Source of the DNA: an uncultured Ardenticatenia bacterium
GTDB taxonomy: Bacteria > Chloroflexota > Anaerolineae > 4572-78 > NAK82
Length of the DNA stretch: 64,000 nt
Assembly (NCBI GenBank): GCA_937127125.1
Contig: CAKZLO010000015.1
Location: 1 to 64,000, forward strand
Direction: 5' to 3'
Numbering within the stretch: position 1 is the stretch's first letter; each line of letters starts with the position of its first letter. A model generated the notes under the pieces. It saw nothing but the letters and a program-made list of their open reading frames with translations, did no database searches and was not told where the DNA came from. Both the position numbers and the translations under genes were made by a program. This document shows positions 55,923-64,000 of the stretch, piece by piece.

Positions 55923-57404
55923 ATGCTTGAAGATCTGGGTGATCAGGTACAGCAACGCCTGACGAAACTGAAGCAGCTGCGCGAGCGCGGCATCGATCCC
56001 TATCCCCCGCGCGTGTTACGCAGCCACACTAATATGGAAGCTATCGCGGCCCTGCAACAATCGGAAGCAAATGGGAACCCGGTTCCTTATGTGCGCGTGG
56101 TAGGTCGCATTCGGGCGTTACGCGTGATGGGACGCAGCACATTCGCACACATCGAAGATGGCAGCGGACGCCTGCAGATCTATGTAAAACAGGACGACCT
56201 GGGCGAGGAAGCCTACAACAGCTTCAAACGCGACTTCGACTTGGGGGATTTCATCGGGGTGCAGGGCCATATGTTCCGCACACGAACCGGTGAACCGACC
56301 GTGCACGTGCACTCGTATCAAATGCTCGCTAAGGCGTTGCATCCCTTGCCTGAGAAGTGGCACGGATTGCGCGATGTCGAAACGCGTTACCGGCGACGCT
56401 ATCTGGACCTGATCGCCAACGAAGAGGTGCGCCAGATCTTCATCACCCGCAGCCGCATAATCACAGCGATGCGTCGCTTTCTGGACGATCAAGGCTTTCT
56501 GGAGGTAGAGACCCCAACCTTGCAACCGATCTATGGGGGCGCCATGGCGCAACCTTTCGTCACGCACCACAACGCACTCGACATGGATCTCTATTTGCGC
56601 ATTTCGGACGAGCTCTATCTCAAGCGTCTCATCGTGGGTGGGTTCGAAAAGGTGTACGAAATTTGCAAGGATTTCCGCAACGAGGGCATCAGTACCAAGC
56701 ACAACCCCGAATTCACCGCGATGGAATGCTATTGGGCTTATGCCGACTACAACGATATGATGTGGTTGACCGAGGCCATGGTCGCCGCGATCGCGGAACA
56801 GGTGCTCGGCAGCACCAAGCTCACCTTCCAAGGGCACACGATTGACCTGACGCCACCTTGGCGTCGCTGGAAACTGCGCGATGCCATTAAAGAGATGACC
56901 GGCATCGACTATATGGAGTTTCCTACTCTGGAGGCGCTCTGGCAAGAGGTCACACGTCGCGGTTTGGACGTTAGCCCACAACCCACCTGGGGCAAGCTGA
57001 TCGACGAGCTGTTGGGGGAGATCGTGGAACCGACGCTGATCCAGCCAACTTTCATCAAGGACTATCCGGTCGACATCTCCCCGCTCGCCAAATCGTCCCC
57101 CAATGACCCAACGCACGTGGAACGCTTCGAGCTCTTCATCGGCGGGTTCGAGACCGGCAATGCCTACAGCGAGCTGAACGATCCACTTGCGCAGCATGAG
57201 CGCTTCGAACAGCAGGCACAAATCGCGCGGGCAGGCGATGTCGAGGCACACCCGATGGATGAGGACTACCTGCTAGCACTAATGCATGGTATGCCACCCA
57301 CTGGCGGTCTGGGCATCGGGGTAGACCGGCTTGCCATGCTCTTTACCGATCAGACTTCGATTCGTGAAGTCATCCTGTTCCCACACCTGCGCAGCAAGGA
57401 GTAG
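55923..57404 (+). CDS. lysS: Lysyl-tRNA synthetase, class II
   Basis: A 493-residue class IIb synthetase. The N-terminal OB-fold binds the anticodon (RVVGRIRALRVMGRSTFAHIE), motif 2 is EICKDFRNEGISTKHNPEF and motif 3 is GLGIGVDRLAML near the end. I chose the ATG at 55923 because AAAGGGA precedes it; the GTG 14 codons earlier has no ribosome site. It charges tRNA-Lys in the cytoplasm. The greA-lysS order is common in bacteria. Confidence 0.96.
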   Translation: MLEDLGDQVQQRLTKLKQLRERGIDPYPPRVLRSHTNMEAIAALQQSEANGNPVPYVRVVGRIRALRVMGRSTFAHIEDGSGRLQIYVKQDDLGEEAYNSFKRDFDLGDFIGVQGHMFRTRTGEPTVHVHSYQMLAKALHPLPEKWHGLRDVETRYRRRYLDLIANEEVRQIFITRSRIITAMRRFLDDQGFLEVETPTLQPIYGGAMAQPFVTHHNALDMDLYLRISDELYLKRLIVGGFEKVYEICKDFRNEGISTKHNPEFTAMECYWAYADYNDMMWLTEAMVAAIAEQVLGSTKLTFQGHTIDLTPPWRRWKLRDAIKEMTGIDYMEFPTLEALWQEVTRRGLDVSPQPTWGKLIDELLGEIVEPTLIQPTFIKDYPVDISPLAKSSPNDPTHVERFELFIGGFETGNAYSELNDPLAQHERFEQQAQIARAGDVEAHPMDEDYLLALMHGMPPTGGLGIGVDRLAMLFTDQTSIREVILFPHLRSKE

Positions 57405-57620
57405 TGACACAGTTGGGCATATTATGGCACTCCTGCGGCCACCATCCCTGGCTGCGCGTGGGCAGGCGGGGAGGTACACGTTCCCTGACGTCGTGGCGCG
57501 GATGGCCTTGGTGTGGCGGATTCTCAACAGGGCGGAGAGCCGCCGGATCCACTCCATGGAACCGTGACCGCGATTGCTCAGGCCGGCTTCGGGGAGACTT
57601 ACACGCTGGGGAGGGAAAAC

Positions 57621-59150
57621 ATGCACCAGGCACTGATCAGCGTCTCGGATAAAAGCGGGTTGGCAGACTTCGCGCGCGGACTGGTTGAGCTCAACTGGCG
57701 ACTCATCGCCAGCGGAGGCAGTGCCCGTGCTCTGCGCACAGCAGGCCTGCCAGTGACGGAGGTCGCCGAGGTGACCGGCGCGCCTGAAATGCTGGGCGGG
57801 CGTGTCAAGACGCTTCACCCGGCCATCCACGGAGGTATCCTGGCGCGTGACAGCGCTGCCGACCGCGCCGAACTGGACCGTTATGGCATTCAACCCATCG
57901 ACATGGTGGTCTGCAATCTCTACCCCTTCCGCGAGACAGTGGCGCGCCCGGATGTCTCACTGGCAGAAGCGGTGGAACAGATTGACATCGGTGGCGTGGC
58001 ACTGTTGCGCGCCGCAGCCAAGAACTTCGAACGCGTCACCGTGTTGTGCGACCCGCAAGACTATACCCCAGTTCTGGAAGAGCTGCGCGCCGCGGGCATG
58101 ACCTCGGCGACGACGCGTCTCCGTCTGGCCACCAAAGCGTTCCGCCACACATATGCCTACGACGCCGCCATCGCCGCCTACCTGGAACGACAGGTGTCTC
58201 CGCCGGAGGAAGAAGGGCTTCCGTCGCGCCTCGATCTGTCGCTGCCGCTGGTGCAGACGATGCGTTACGGCGAGAATCCACATCAGAGCGCTGCCTTCTA
58301 CGCACCGGAGGGCAGCGGCCCGCTGGGTGGAACGTTGTTACAGGGCAAACCGCTCAGTTACAACAATGTGCTCGATCTGGACGCCGCCTGGCGTGCTGCC
58401 TGCAGCTTCGATGATCCGACGGTGGTAATCGTAAAGCACCTCTCACCGTGCGGCATCGCCTCGGCAGCACAGCTGCCCCAGGCTTTTCGCGCCGCACTCG
58501 CCAGCGACCCGGTGAGCGCATTCGGCGGGGTCATCGCGGTCAACCGTCCGTTCGACCAGGACACGGCGGAAGCACTCGAAGATTTGTTCGTGGAGGCGAT
58601 CGCTGCGCCCGCTTTCAGCCCAGCAGCTTGCGAGCATCTGGCTGCACACAAGCCGAGCTGCCGTTTGCTCCAGATCGCCCAGCCGCTGCCGGAGCAGTGG
58701 GAATTGCGTTCGGTGGCAGGTGGGGTGCTGGTGCAATCGGTGGATCGCGGTGACCCGCCGGATGCCGTCTGGCGCACGGTGACGCAGCGTGCGCCAGACG
58801 AGCGCGAGATGGCAGCGCTGCGTATGGCGTGGAAGGCGTGTCAGCATGTCAAGAGCAATGCCATTGTCCTGGTGCGCGACAACGCCACGGTCGGCATCGG
58901 CGGCGGATTGCCCAGCCGGGTGGATGCCACGCGGCTGGCAGTCACCAAGGCAGGCGAACGGGCACGCGGTGCCGTGATGGCCTCGGATGCCTTTTTCCCG
59001 TTCCCAGATAGTCTGGAGGTCGCGGCACAGGCTGGGGTGACTGCCGTCATACAACCCGGTGGCTCCGTGCGCGACGACGAAGTCATCGCCACCGCCGATC
59101 GGTTGGGCGTGGCCATGGTGTTCACTGGGGTGCGACACTTCCGACACTAA
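57621..59150 (+). CDS. purH: Bifunctional AICAR formyltransferase / IMP cyclohydrolase
   Basis: A 509-residue enzyme for the last two steps of IMP synthesis. The N-terminal cyclohydrolase has [14 protein letters not shown] and [18 protein letters not shown]; the formyltransferase has [17 protein letters not shown] and [10 protein letters not shown], and ends with [18 protein letters not shown] and [12 protein letters not shown] chose the ATG at 57621 because GGGGAGGG precedes it; an upstream start would add 36 unlike residues. The 216 bases before it hold no riboswitch I can recognise. Confidence 0.97.
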   Translation: MHQALISVSDKSGLADFARGLVELNWRLIASGGSARALRTAGLPVTEVAEVTGAPEMLGGRVKTLHPAIHGGILARDSAADRAELDRYGIQPIDMVVCNLYPFRETVARPDVSLAEAVEQIDIGGVALLRAAAKNFERVTVLCDPQDYTPVLEELRAAGMTSATTRLRLATKAFRHTYAYDAAIAAYLERQVSPPEEEGLPSRLDLSLPLVQTMRYGENPHQSAAFYAPEGSGPLGGTLLQGKPLSYNNVLDLDAAWRAACSFDDPTVVIVKHLSPCGIASAAQLPQAFRAALASDPVSAFGGVIAVNRPFDQDTAEALEDLFVEAIAAPAFSPAACEHLAAHKPSCRLLQIAQPLPEQWELRSVAGGVLVQSVDRGDPPDAVWRTVTQRAPDEREMAALRMAWKACQHVKSNAIVLVRDNATVGIGGGLPSRVDATRLAVTKAGERARGAVMASDAFFPFPDSLEVAAQAGVTAVIQPGGSVRDDEVIATADRLGVAMVFTGVRHFRH

Positions 59151-59189
59151 ACATCGAGAGCAAGTAGACTGCGGACAGAAAAACTGCCT

Positions 59190-59957
59190 GTGAGCAATCC
59201 GATACGAGGCATCCTGTTTGACCTGGGCGGCACCCTGATGACCTTCACCGGCGACTGGAAAGAGGTTCAGCAGCGCGGTGCCGTGCAGATGGCCGCTTTT
59301 TTCAGACGCCGACGGATCGCCATTGATGAGGATCAGCTGGTGCAGATCTTCTTGGCAGAGCGAGAACTGGGTTTCGAGCGCGCCGCTGCAACCCAGATGG
59401 AAGTGTCGTGCCAGGAGTGTTTGCGCATCGTGCTGGAGAAACTGGCCGCTCCACCCGCCGCATTTGCGCTGATTCCGGAGGCAGTGCGCGTCTGCTTCGG
59501 ACCTGAGGAGGCTGCATGGCAAGCGTTTCCCGACGCCAGAGATACCCTGCGCCAGTTGGCTGCCGTGCGCACATCCGACGGACGGCCTGCCTATCGCCTG
59601 GGCGTGCTCTCCAACGCCACCGACGATGCCATCATCCAGCGCTTGGTCAACCGGCTGGGACTGCGTCCGTGGTTGTCGCCGGTGTGGACATCGGCCGCTT
59701 TGGGCCTGCGCAAGCCGCGACGGGAGGTCTTCGAAGTATTGCTGACACGCTGGAGGTTGCCACCTGCCGCAGTGCTTATGGTAGGCGATCGGCTGGAGAT
59801 CGACATTCTGGGCGCCCAGCAGGTGGGCATGCGCACTGTGCTCATCATGGCGGATGAGGTGCCCAGCAATCAGTCCTACCGCGACGTGATCATTCCGGAT
59901 GCCACGATCCAGCGCATTGGCGAACTGCCAGCACTGCTCGAATCATGGTCAACGTGA
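59190..59957 (+). CDS. HAD-family hydrolase
   Basis: A 255-residue HAD-fold phosphatase. Motif I is LFDLGGTLM, which has Gly-Gly where many have Asp-Gly, motif II is VLSNATDD, motif III includes the Lys in LGLRKPRREVFEVLL, and motif IV is MVGDRLEIDILGA. The change in motif I removes the second Asp, the usual acid/base, so the activity may differ. It starts at a GTG without a clear ribosome site and overlaps no gene, but ends just before glgA. The substrate is unknown. Confidence 0.82.
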   Translation: MSNPIRGILFDLGGTLMTFTGDWKEVQQRGAVQMAAFFRRRRIAIDEDQLVQIFLAERELGFERAAATQMEVSCQECLRIVLEKLAAPPAAFALIPEAVRVCFGPEEAAWQAFPDARDTLRQLAAVRTSDGRPAYRLGVLSNATDDAIIQRLVNRLGLRPWLSPVWTSAALGLRKPRREVFEVLLTRWRLPPAAVLMVGDRLEIDILGAQQVGMRTVLIMADEVPSNQSYRDVIIPDATIQRIGELPALLESWST

Positions 59958-59976
59958 CAGCTCGCAGAAGGATACG

Positions 59977-61491
59977 ATGAACGAAGCACACACCTCTCAA
60001 CCGTTGAAAATCTTGCTGCTTGCTGCGGAGGTGGTCCCCTTTGCCAAAACCGGCGGTCTGGCCGATGTAACCGGCTCGCTGCCACCAGCTATCCGTGCGC
60101 TGGGCTACGACATCCGGGTCGCTATGCCGCGCTACGGGCGCATCGACCCGCAGCGCTTCAACCTGTCCTTGCTCCCAATCACATTCACGGTGCCGATCGA
60201 CAATCGGGCAGAACCCGGGCAGCTGCGAGAAGGCCGCCTGGCGCATGACACGCCTATCTATTTCGTGGAAAATGCACGCTACTTCGACCGTGAAGGCATC
60301 TATATGTATCCAGACGACGCGGAACGTTTCATCTTCTTCTGCCGCGCGGCACTGGAAGGGGTGCGCCAGCTGGGATGGCAGCCGGACGTGATTCACTGCC
60401 ACGACTGGCAGACAGCCCTGGTGCCCAACTGGCTCAAGACGATTTATGCCCGGGATGCCTTCTTCAGCACCACCGCCAGCGTATACACCATTCATAGCCT
60501 GGCCTTTCGCGGTGTCTTCGGACGGCGTGTGTTGGAGATCGCCGGCATCGCCGAATATGAGTTCACCGCCAGCCCAGATGGCATCCACGGCGGACAAGCG
60601 GTGGACTTCATGGCGCGCGGCATCACCTATGCTGATGTGATCAGCACTGTCAGCCCCACGTACGCACGCGAAATTCTCACCCCTGAGTTCGGCGAGGGCA
60701 TGGACGGTCTGTTGCGGCAGCGGCAGGATCGGTTGTCTGGCATCCTGAACGGATTGGATGTAGACGACTACGACCCCGCCACCGACCCGCATCTGGCCCG
60801 GAATTACGCGCGGGACACGCTGGAGCTGCGCCTGGAGAACAAGGTTGCATTGCAACGCTACGCCGGCCTAGAAGTTGCACCCAACGTGCCTTTGCTCGGG
60901 GCCATCTCGCGGCTGGTGGATGACAAAGGCTTTGACCTGATTCAGGCGATGCTGGAACCGATGTTGACCCATTTGAACATCCAATTCGTGCTGATGGGCA
61001 CCGGCGAGGAACGGTATCATCGTTTCTTTCTGGAGATGGCGCAGCGTTACCCCAGCCGGGTGGCCGTCTTTCTGACCTTCAACACATCGCTGGCGCGCCG
61101 CATCTATGCCGGAACGGACATCTTCCTGATGCCCTCGCGCTTCGAGCCGTGTGGCCTGAGCCAGATGATCGCTATGCGTTATGGCAGCGTGCCGCTGGTA
61201 CGTGCGGTGGGCGGCCTGGTGGACACCGTGCAAGAGTATGACCCGATTGCTCAGACAGGCACCGGCTTCTTCTTCCGACCATACGAGGCTATGGCCTTTT
61301 ACACCGCGGCGGTGCGTGCGGTGGAAATGTATCGCCACTCCAGTATCTGGCGCGGGCTACAGCAACGCGGTATGGAGCAAGATTTCTCGTGGCAGGCTTC
61401 CGCGCGCGCCTATATTGAGCTCTACCAGCATGCCTGCGCCCTGCATGCTCAAGCACAACCCGCACCGCCCGGCCAGAAGGGATCTCCGTAG
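59977..61491 (+). CDS. glgA: Glycogen synthase (ADP-glucose type)
   Basis: A 504-residue GT5 enzyme that extends alpha-1,4-glucan from ADP-glucose. The substrate motif KTGGLADVTGSLPPAI is near residue 25, HCHDWQTALVPNWLK and YTIHSLAFRGVF are conserved, and the C-terminal lobe has SRFEPCGLSQMIAMRYGSVP with the acid pair. I chose the ATG at 59977 because AGAAGGA precedes it; the frame is open 26 codons further up inside the HAD gene. It implies carbon storage as glycogen. Confidence 0.96.
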   Translation: MNEAHTSQPLKILLLAAEVVPFAKTGGLADVTGSLPPAIRALGYDIRVAMPRYGRIDPQRFNLSLLPITFTVPIDNRAEPGQLREGRLAHDTPIYFVENARYFDREGIYMYPDDAERFIFFCRAALEGVRQLGWQPDVIHCHDWQTALVPNWLKTIYARDAFFSTTASVYTIHSLAFRGVFGRRVLEIAGIAEYEFTASPDGIHGGQAVDFMARGITYADVISTVSPTYAREILTPEFGEGMDGLLRQRQDRLSGILNGLDVDDYDPATDPHLARNYARDTLELRLENKVALQRYAGLEVAPNVPLLGAISRLVDDKGFDLIQAMLEPMLTHLNIQFVLMGTGEERYHRFFLEMAQRYPSRVAVFLTFNTSLARRIYAGTDIFLMPSRFEPCGLSQMIAMRYGSVPLVRAVGGLVDTVQEYDPIAQTGTGFFFRPYEAMAFYTAAVRAVEMYRHSSIWRGLQQRGMEQDFSWQASARAYIELYQHACALHAQAQPAPPGQKGSP

Positions 61492-61643
61492 TGCCAGGCG
61501 CGTTTGCCTGCCGCGCGGCCCAACGATAAGGATGTGCCATCCACCTTCTCCGCTCGCACTGCCATGCCGATACATCCGGGAAGATCCCACTTCCTTCACC
61601 CGTCTATGTACAAAACAGCACAATGTGTGGGAGAAATTTCCTA

Positions 61644-61672
61644 TTGGAGCACACATAGGTATGTGGTATGAT
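61644..61672 (+). promoter_or_regulatory. Promoter of CHASE/PAS histidine kinase
   Basis: TTGGAG at 61644-61649, 17-base spacer, TATGAT at 61667-61672 with TG one base ahead (extended -10). It contains the ATG at 61668, so that ATG cannot be the start of the kinase, and the GTG at 61719 is used instead. Confidence 0.6.
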
Positions 61673-61718
61673 TAATGCCAGACAGCCTCTGCAGAGGTGT
61701 GCTGCGAGGTGGAAAGCA

Positions 61719-64000
61719 GTGAAAGGTGCTCATTGGACGTGGCTCTTGACCCGATGGCGGCCATTGCTGGTTGCTTTGGCCTTCCTCTCCGTCATCCTAC
61801 TGGGGTGGCTCAGTGCGAATTGGCACGCCCGCCGGATGGAAAGCCGGCTGCGCGAGCAGCTGCTGCAATACGCCACCCAGCTCGCTGCCACAATTGACCC
61901 GGCGCTGGTCAAGGCACTGACGTTCACCGCCGCCGACAAAGGTACACCTGCTTTTGAGCGTCTGCGCGCCCAATTGATCGCCTACGGGCGCTACATACAG
62001 CAGCGCAGCATCTATACGATGGCGTTGCGCGACGGTCGTCTTGTCTTCGGGCCGGAAAATCTGGCCGAGGACGACCCATGGGCCTCGCCGCCCGGAACCG
62101 TCTACGAACAACCAGGCCGCGAGGATTTCCTTGTGTTCAAAGCCAGAGAGGCATTTACCCAAGGCCCCCACTCCGACGAATACGGCACCTTCGTATCGGC
62201 GATGGCACCGGTGATCGATCCCGGAAGTGGTGAAGTGCTCATGGCAGTCGGCATCGATGTGGATGCCACGGAGTGGAGTCTGCGCGTTGAGCGCAGCCGT
62301 TTGCTCCCCAATCTGGCGGCGCTGGCGCCGTTCCTGATCTTCCCTGTTGTGCTGGTGCTCCTCCAATGGCACGAACGCCGCGTCACCGGCAAATTCTGCG
62401 CCTGGCCGCGCTATGGAGAGGTAGCGATGGTAGCCACGCTGGGGTTGGCGCTGAGCGGCTTCGGTGGGTTGACCATGGCGGAAAACGAAAGCGACCAACG
62501 CTGGCTAACCTTCGCACGACTGGCCGAGTCACGCACCACGTTCGTGCGTGACGCTCTGTTTGGACTGCGCAGCGATTTAGCTTCCGTCGCGCGTTTCTAT
62601 CAAGGCAGTGAGCAGGTGACGCGCCAGGAGTTTCGCAGCTTTACCGCACCGCTGGTGGCAGGTTCCGGTTTGCAGGCCATCGGATGGGCGCCGCGCGTCT
62701 TGTCAAAGGATCGAACGTCATACGAAGCATGGGCAAGGCAAGATGGCTTGAGTCATTTTGCTTTCCAAGAGCGCTCAGATCAAGGGGCTAGGCAGCTTGC
62801 TGCGGACAGGGAGCAGTACTATCCACTTTACTATGTGGAGCCACTGGCTGACAACGCAAGTATGCTGGGATTCGACCTGAGCACAGACGCGTTGCAACGT
62901 GCCGCGTTGGAGACAGCGGAACGCACCGGCTTTGTCACCGCCACGGATCCTCTGGTAGCACAGCAAGGCAATCAGTGGCGCAAGAGCGTTGTGATTTACC
63001 AGCCAGTGGTGAGCGGCAAAGGCGGAGCGCAGTCGGGAACACCCCAGCGAGACGTGCAAGGGTTCGTTGTGGCTGTGCTGGACTTGCAGTCCCTGCTTGA
63101 GAGCGACCTGACTCGTATCAAGCACGCTGTGGATCTTCAGACCTGCCTGGTGGACTTGTCCCCCGCGGACTCTCCCCTGCGGCTGGCGTCTTACCCGTCG
63201 AGCCATGTTGAGACAGAACTGCGTCCGGTGGACGTACTCCCCCCTACACAGCCCTTCGCAATGACCACCGTGTATCCTGTGTTCGTCTTTGGGCGTGCCT
63301 GGGCAGTTGTCACTCATCCACTCGAAGGGTTCTATGTTGTTTATTCATCACAGACGGGCTGGCTCATCGGCCTGGCCGGTCTGCTCCTCACCGGCATTGC
63401 CAGCGCGCTTGTTATGACATGGCTGCAACACGAGGCCTCTCTGGAACAGCAAGTGATGGAACGCACCGCCGCCTTGCGAGAGACCGAGGAACGTTTCCGC
63501 ACCTTGGTACAGCAGGTGCCTGCCGTGGTGTACGTCAGCGTACTAGATGAAGTGGGCACCACGCTGTACATCAGCCCGCAGCTGACCGACATGGTCGGTT
63601 ACACCCCGGATGAGTGGATCGCCCAGCCCGATCTGTGGCAGCGTTGTCTGCACCCGGATGATCGCGAGCGCGTCCTTGCCGCGTATAAAGCCATGTGCGC
63701 TGGCGGTGCCCCAATGAACTGTGAGTATCGCTACATCGCCCGGGACGGACGCGTCGTGTGGGTGCACGAGATCGCCAGCGTACTACACACGCAGACAGGC
63801 AATCCATACCTCTATTGTCAGGGCATCCTGATCGACATCACCGAGCAGAAGCGGGCGGAGGAGGAACGCCTGGAGATGGAGCGTCACCTGTGGCAGAGTC
63901 AGAAGCTGGAGAGCTTAGGGGTGTTGGCTGGGGGCATTGCCCACGACTTCAACAACCTCCTGACCGCGATACAGGGTCACCTCGAGCTGGCACAGCAGCA
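61719..64000 (+). CDS. Hybrid-sensing histidine kinase, CHASE and PAS (partial, C-terminus off window)
   Basis: An open frame of about 760 codons running off the right edge. A first membrane segment (about 15-35) is followed by an extracytoplasmic sensor domain (about 45-190), further membrane segments, and a second sensor with the CHASE pattern LGFDLSTDALQRAAL near residue 390. A PAS domain begins TEERFRTLVQQVPAVVY, with a PAC part GILIDITEQKRAEEERL. The HisKA H-box GGIAHDFNNLL is last before the edge. The GTG at 61719 has GAGGTGG 6 bases upstream and follows a promoter. The signal is unknown; the ATPase domain and any receiver are outside the window. Confidence 0.9.
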   Translation, partial: MKGAHWTWLLTRWRPLLVALAFLSVILLGWLSANWHARRMESRLREQLLQYATQLAATIDPALVKALTFTAADKGTPAFERLRAQLIAYGRYIQQRSIYTMALRDGRLVFGPENLAEDDPWASPPGTVYEQPGREDFLVFKAREAFTQGPHSDEYGTFVSAMAPVIDPGSGEVLMAVGIDVDATEWSLRVERSRLLPNLAALAPFLIFPVVLVLLQWHERRVTGKFCAWPRYGEVAMVATLGLALSGFGGLTMAENESDQRWLTFARLAESRTTFVRDALFGLRSDLASVARFYQGSEQVTRQEFRSFTAPLVAGSGLQAIGWAPRVLSKDRTSYEAWARQDGLSHFAFQERSDQGARQLAADREQYYPLYYVEPLADNASMLGFDLSTDALQRAALETAERTGFVTATDPLVAQQGNQWRKSVVIYQPVVSGKGGAQSGTPQRDVQGFVVAVLDLQSLLESDLTRIKHAVDLQTCLVDLSPADSPLRLASYPSSHVETELRPVDVLPPTQPFAMTTVYPVFVFGRAWAVVTHPLEGFYVVYSSQTGWLIGLAGLLLTGIASALVMTWLQHEASLEQQVMERTAALRETEERFRTLVQQVPAVVYVSVLDEVGTTLYISPQLTDMVGYTPDEWIAQPDLWQRCLHPDDRERVLAAYKAMCAGGAPMNCEYRYIARDGRVVWVHEIASVLHTQTGNPYLYCQGILIDITEQKRAEEERLEMERHLWQSQKLESLGVLAGGIAHDFNNLLTAIQGHLELAQQ

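Noticed and set aside
57331-57567. A 78-codon frame overlapping the end of lysS.
   Set aside because: Most of it is lysS read in another frame, and the remaining 47 codons show no recognisable pattern.
57405-57620. A ZTP (pfl) riboswitch before purH.
   Set aside because: I could not place the two conserved blocks of the motif. Only scattered GC-rich hairpins are seen. An Infernal search would settle it.

Overview
The window looks like the chromosome of a member of the Chloroflexota, probably an Anaerolineae-like or related anaerobic or facultative lineage. This is inferred from gene content, not from a marker gene: single-pass proteins with long Pro/Thr stalks, several family-1 sugar ABC operons without an ATPase gene, Ser/Thr kinase and GH3 membrane proteins, and an Fe-S/ORP-like cluster. 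There is no rRNA, tRNA, CRISPR array, prophage or intact insertion sequence. Most DNA is coding, in short operons.

Layout. 1-1482: two Pro/Thr-rich membrane proteins (minus), the first cut by the window edge. 1.7-6.6 kb: sugar ABC operon (binding protein, two permeases) plus a uroporphyrinogen-decarboxylase-like protein. 6.6-10.8 kb: OsmC, an SDR dehydrogenase, two small membrane proteins, a NagD-like HAD phosphatase and RlmN. 10.8-14 kb: a secreted Gly-rich protein and a two-component system whose likely binding site precedes the secreted protein. 14-17.5 kb: MBL hydrolase, isoprenylcysteine methyltransferase-like protein, and a lipoprotein joining a propeller to a glycosidase-like domain. 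17.8-23.0 kb (minus): the most interesting part, a PadR-controlled cluster of ferredoxin, DUF5320 protein, two NifX/ORP-like proteins, a zinc-ribbon peptide and two MinD-type ATPases with ferredoxin inserts, followed by a peroxiredoxin whose peroxidatic Cys codon is an in-frame UGA with a SECIS-like hairpin 17 bases away. I read it as a selenoprotein. 23-29 kb: sugar isomerase/kinase operon, ACT protein, Mg-chelatase-type ATPase and VWA pair, and a Ser/Thr kinase. 29-38 kb: GH3-like membrane protein, AroQ, and a glycolate operon (glcF, a glcD-glcE fusion, an alanine-glyoxylate-type aminotransferase). 38-43 kb: a second sugar ABC operon with a zinc dehydrogenase. 43.2-44.4 kb: a gene-poor stretch with a decayed transposase. 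44-64 kb: housekeeping genes (type IIA topoisomerase B and A, dnaE, a YfhO-like protein, greA, lysS, purH, a HAD hydrolase, glgA) and a CHASE/PAS histidine kinase cut by the right edge.

The genes suggest a heterotroph that imports sugars and polyols through binding-protein transporters, oxidises glycolate to glyoxylate and transaminates it, stores glycogen, and keeps oxygen-sensitive metal clusters together with a peroxide-reducing selenoenzyme. Starts were moved from the longest possible ORF wherever a Shine-Dalgarno site or a promoter decided the matter, and each entry says so.
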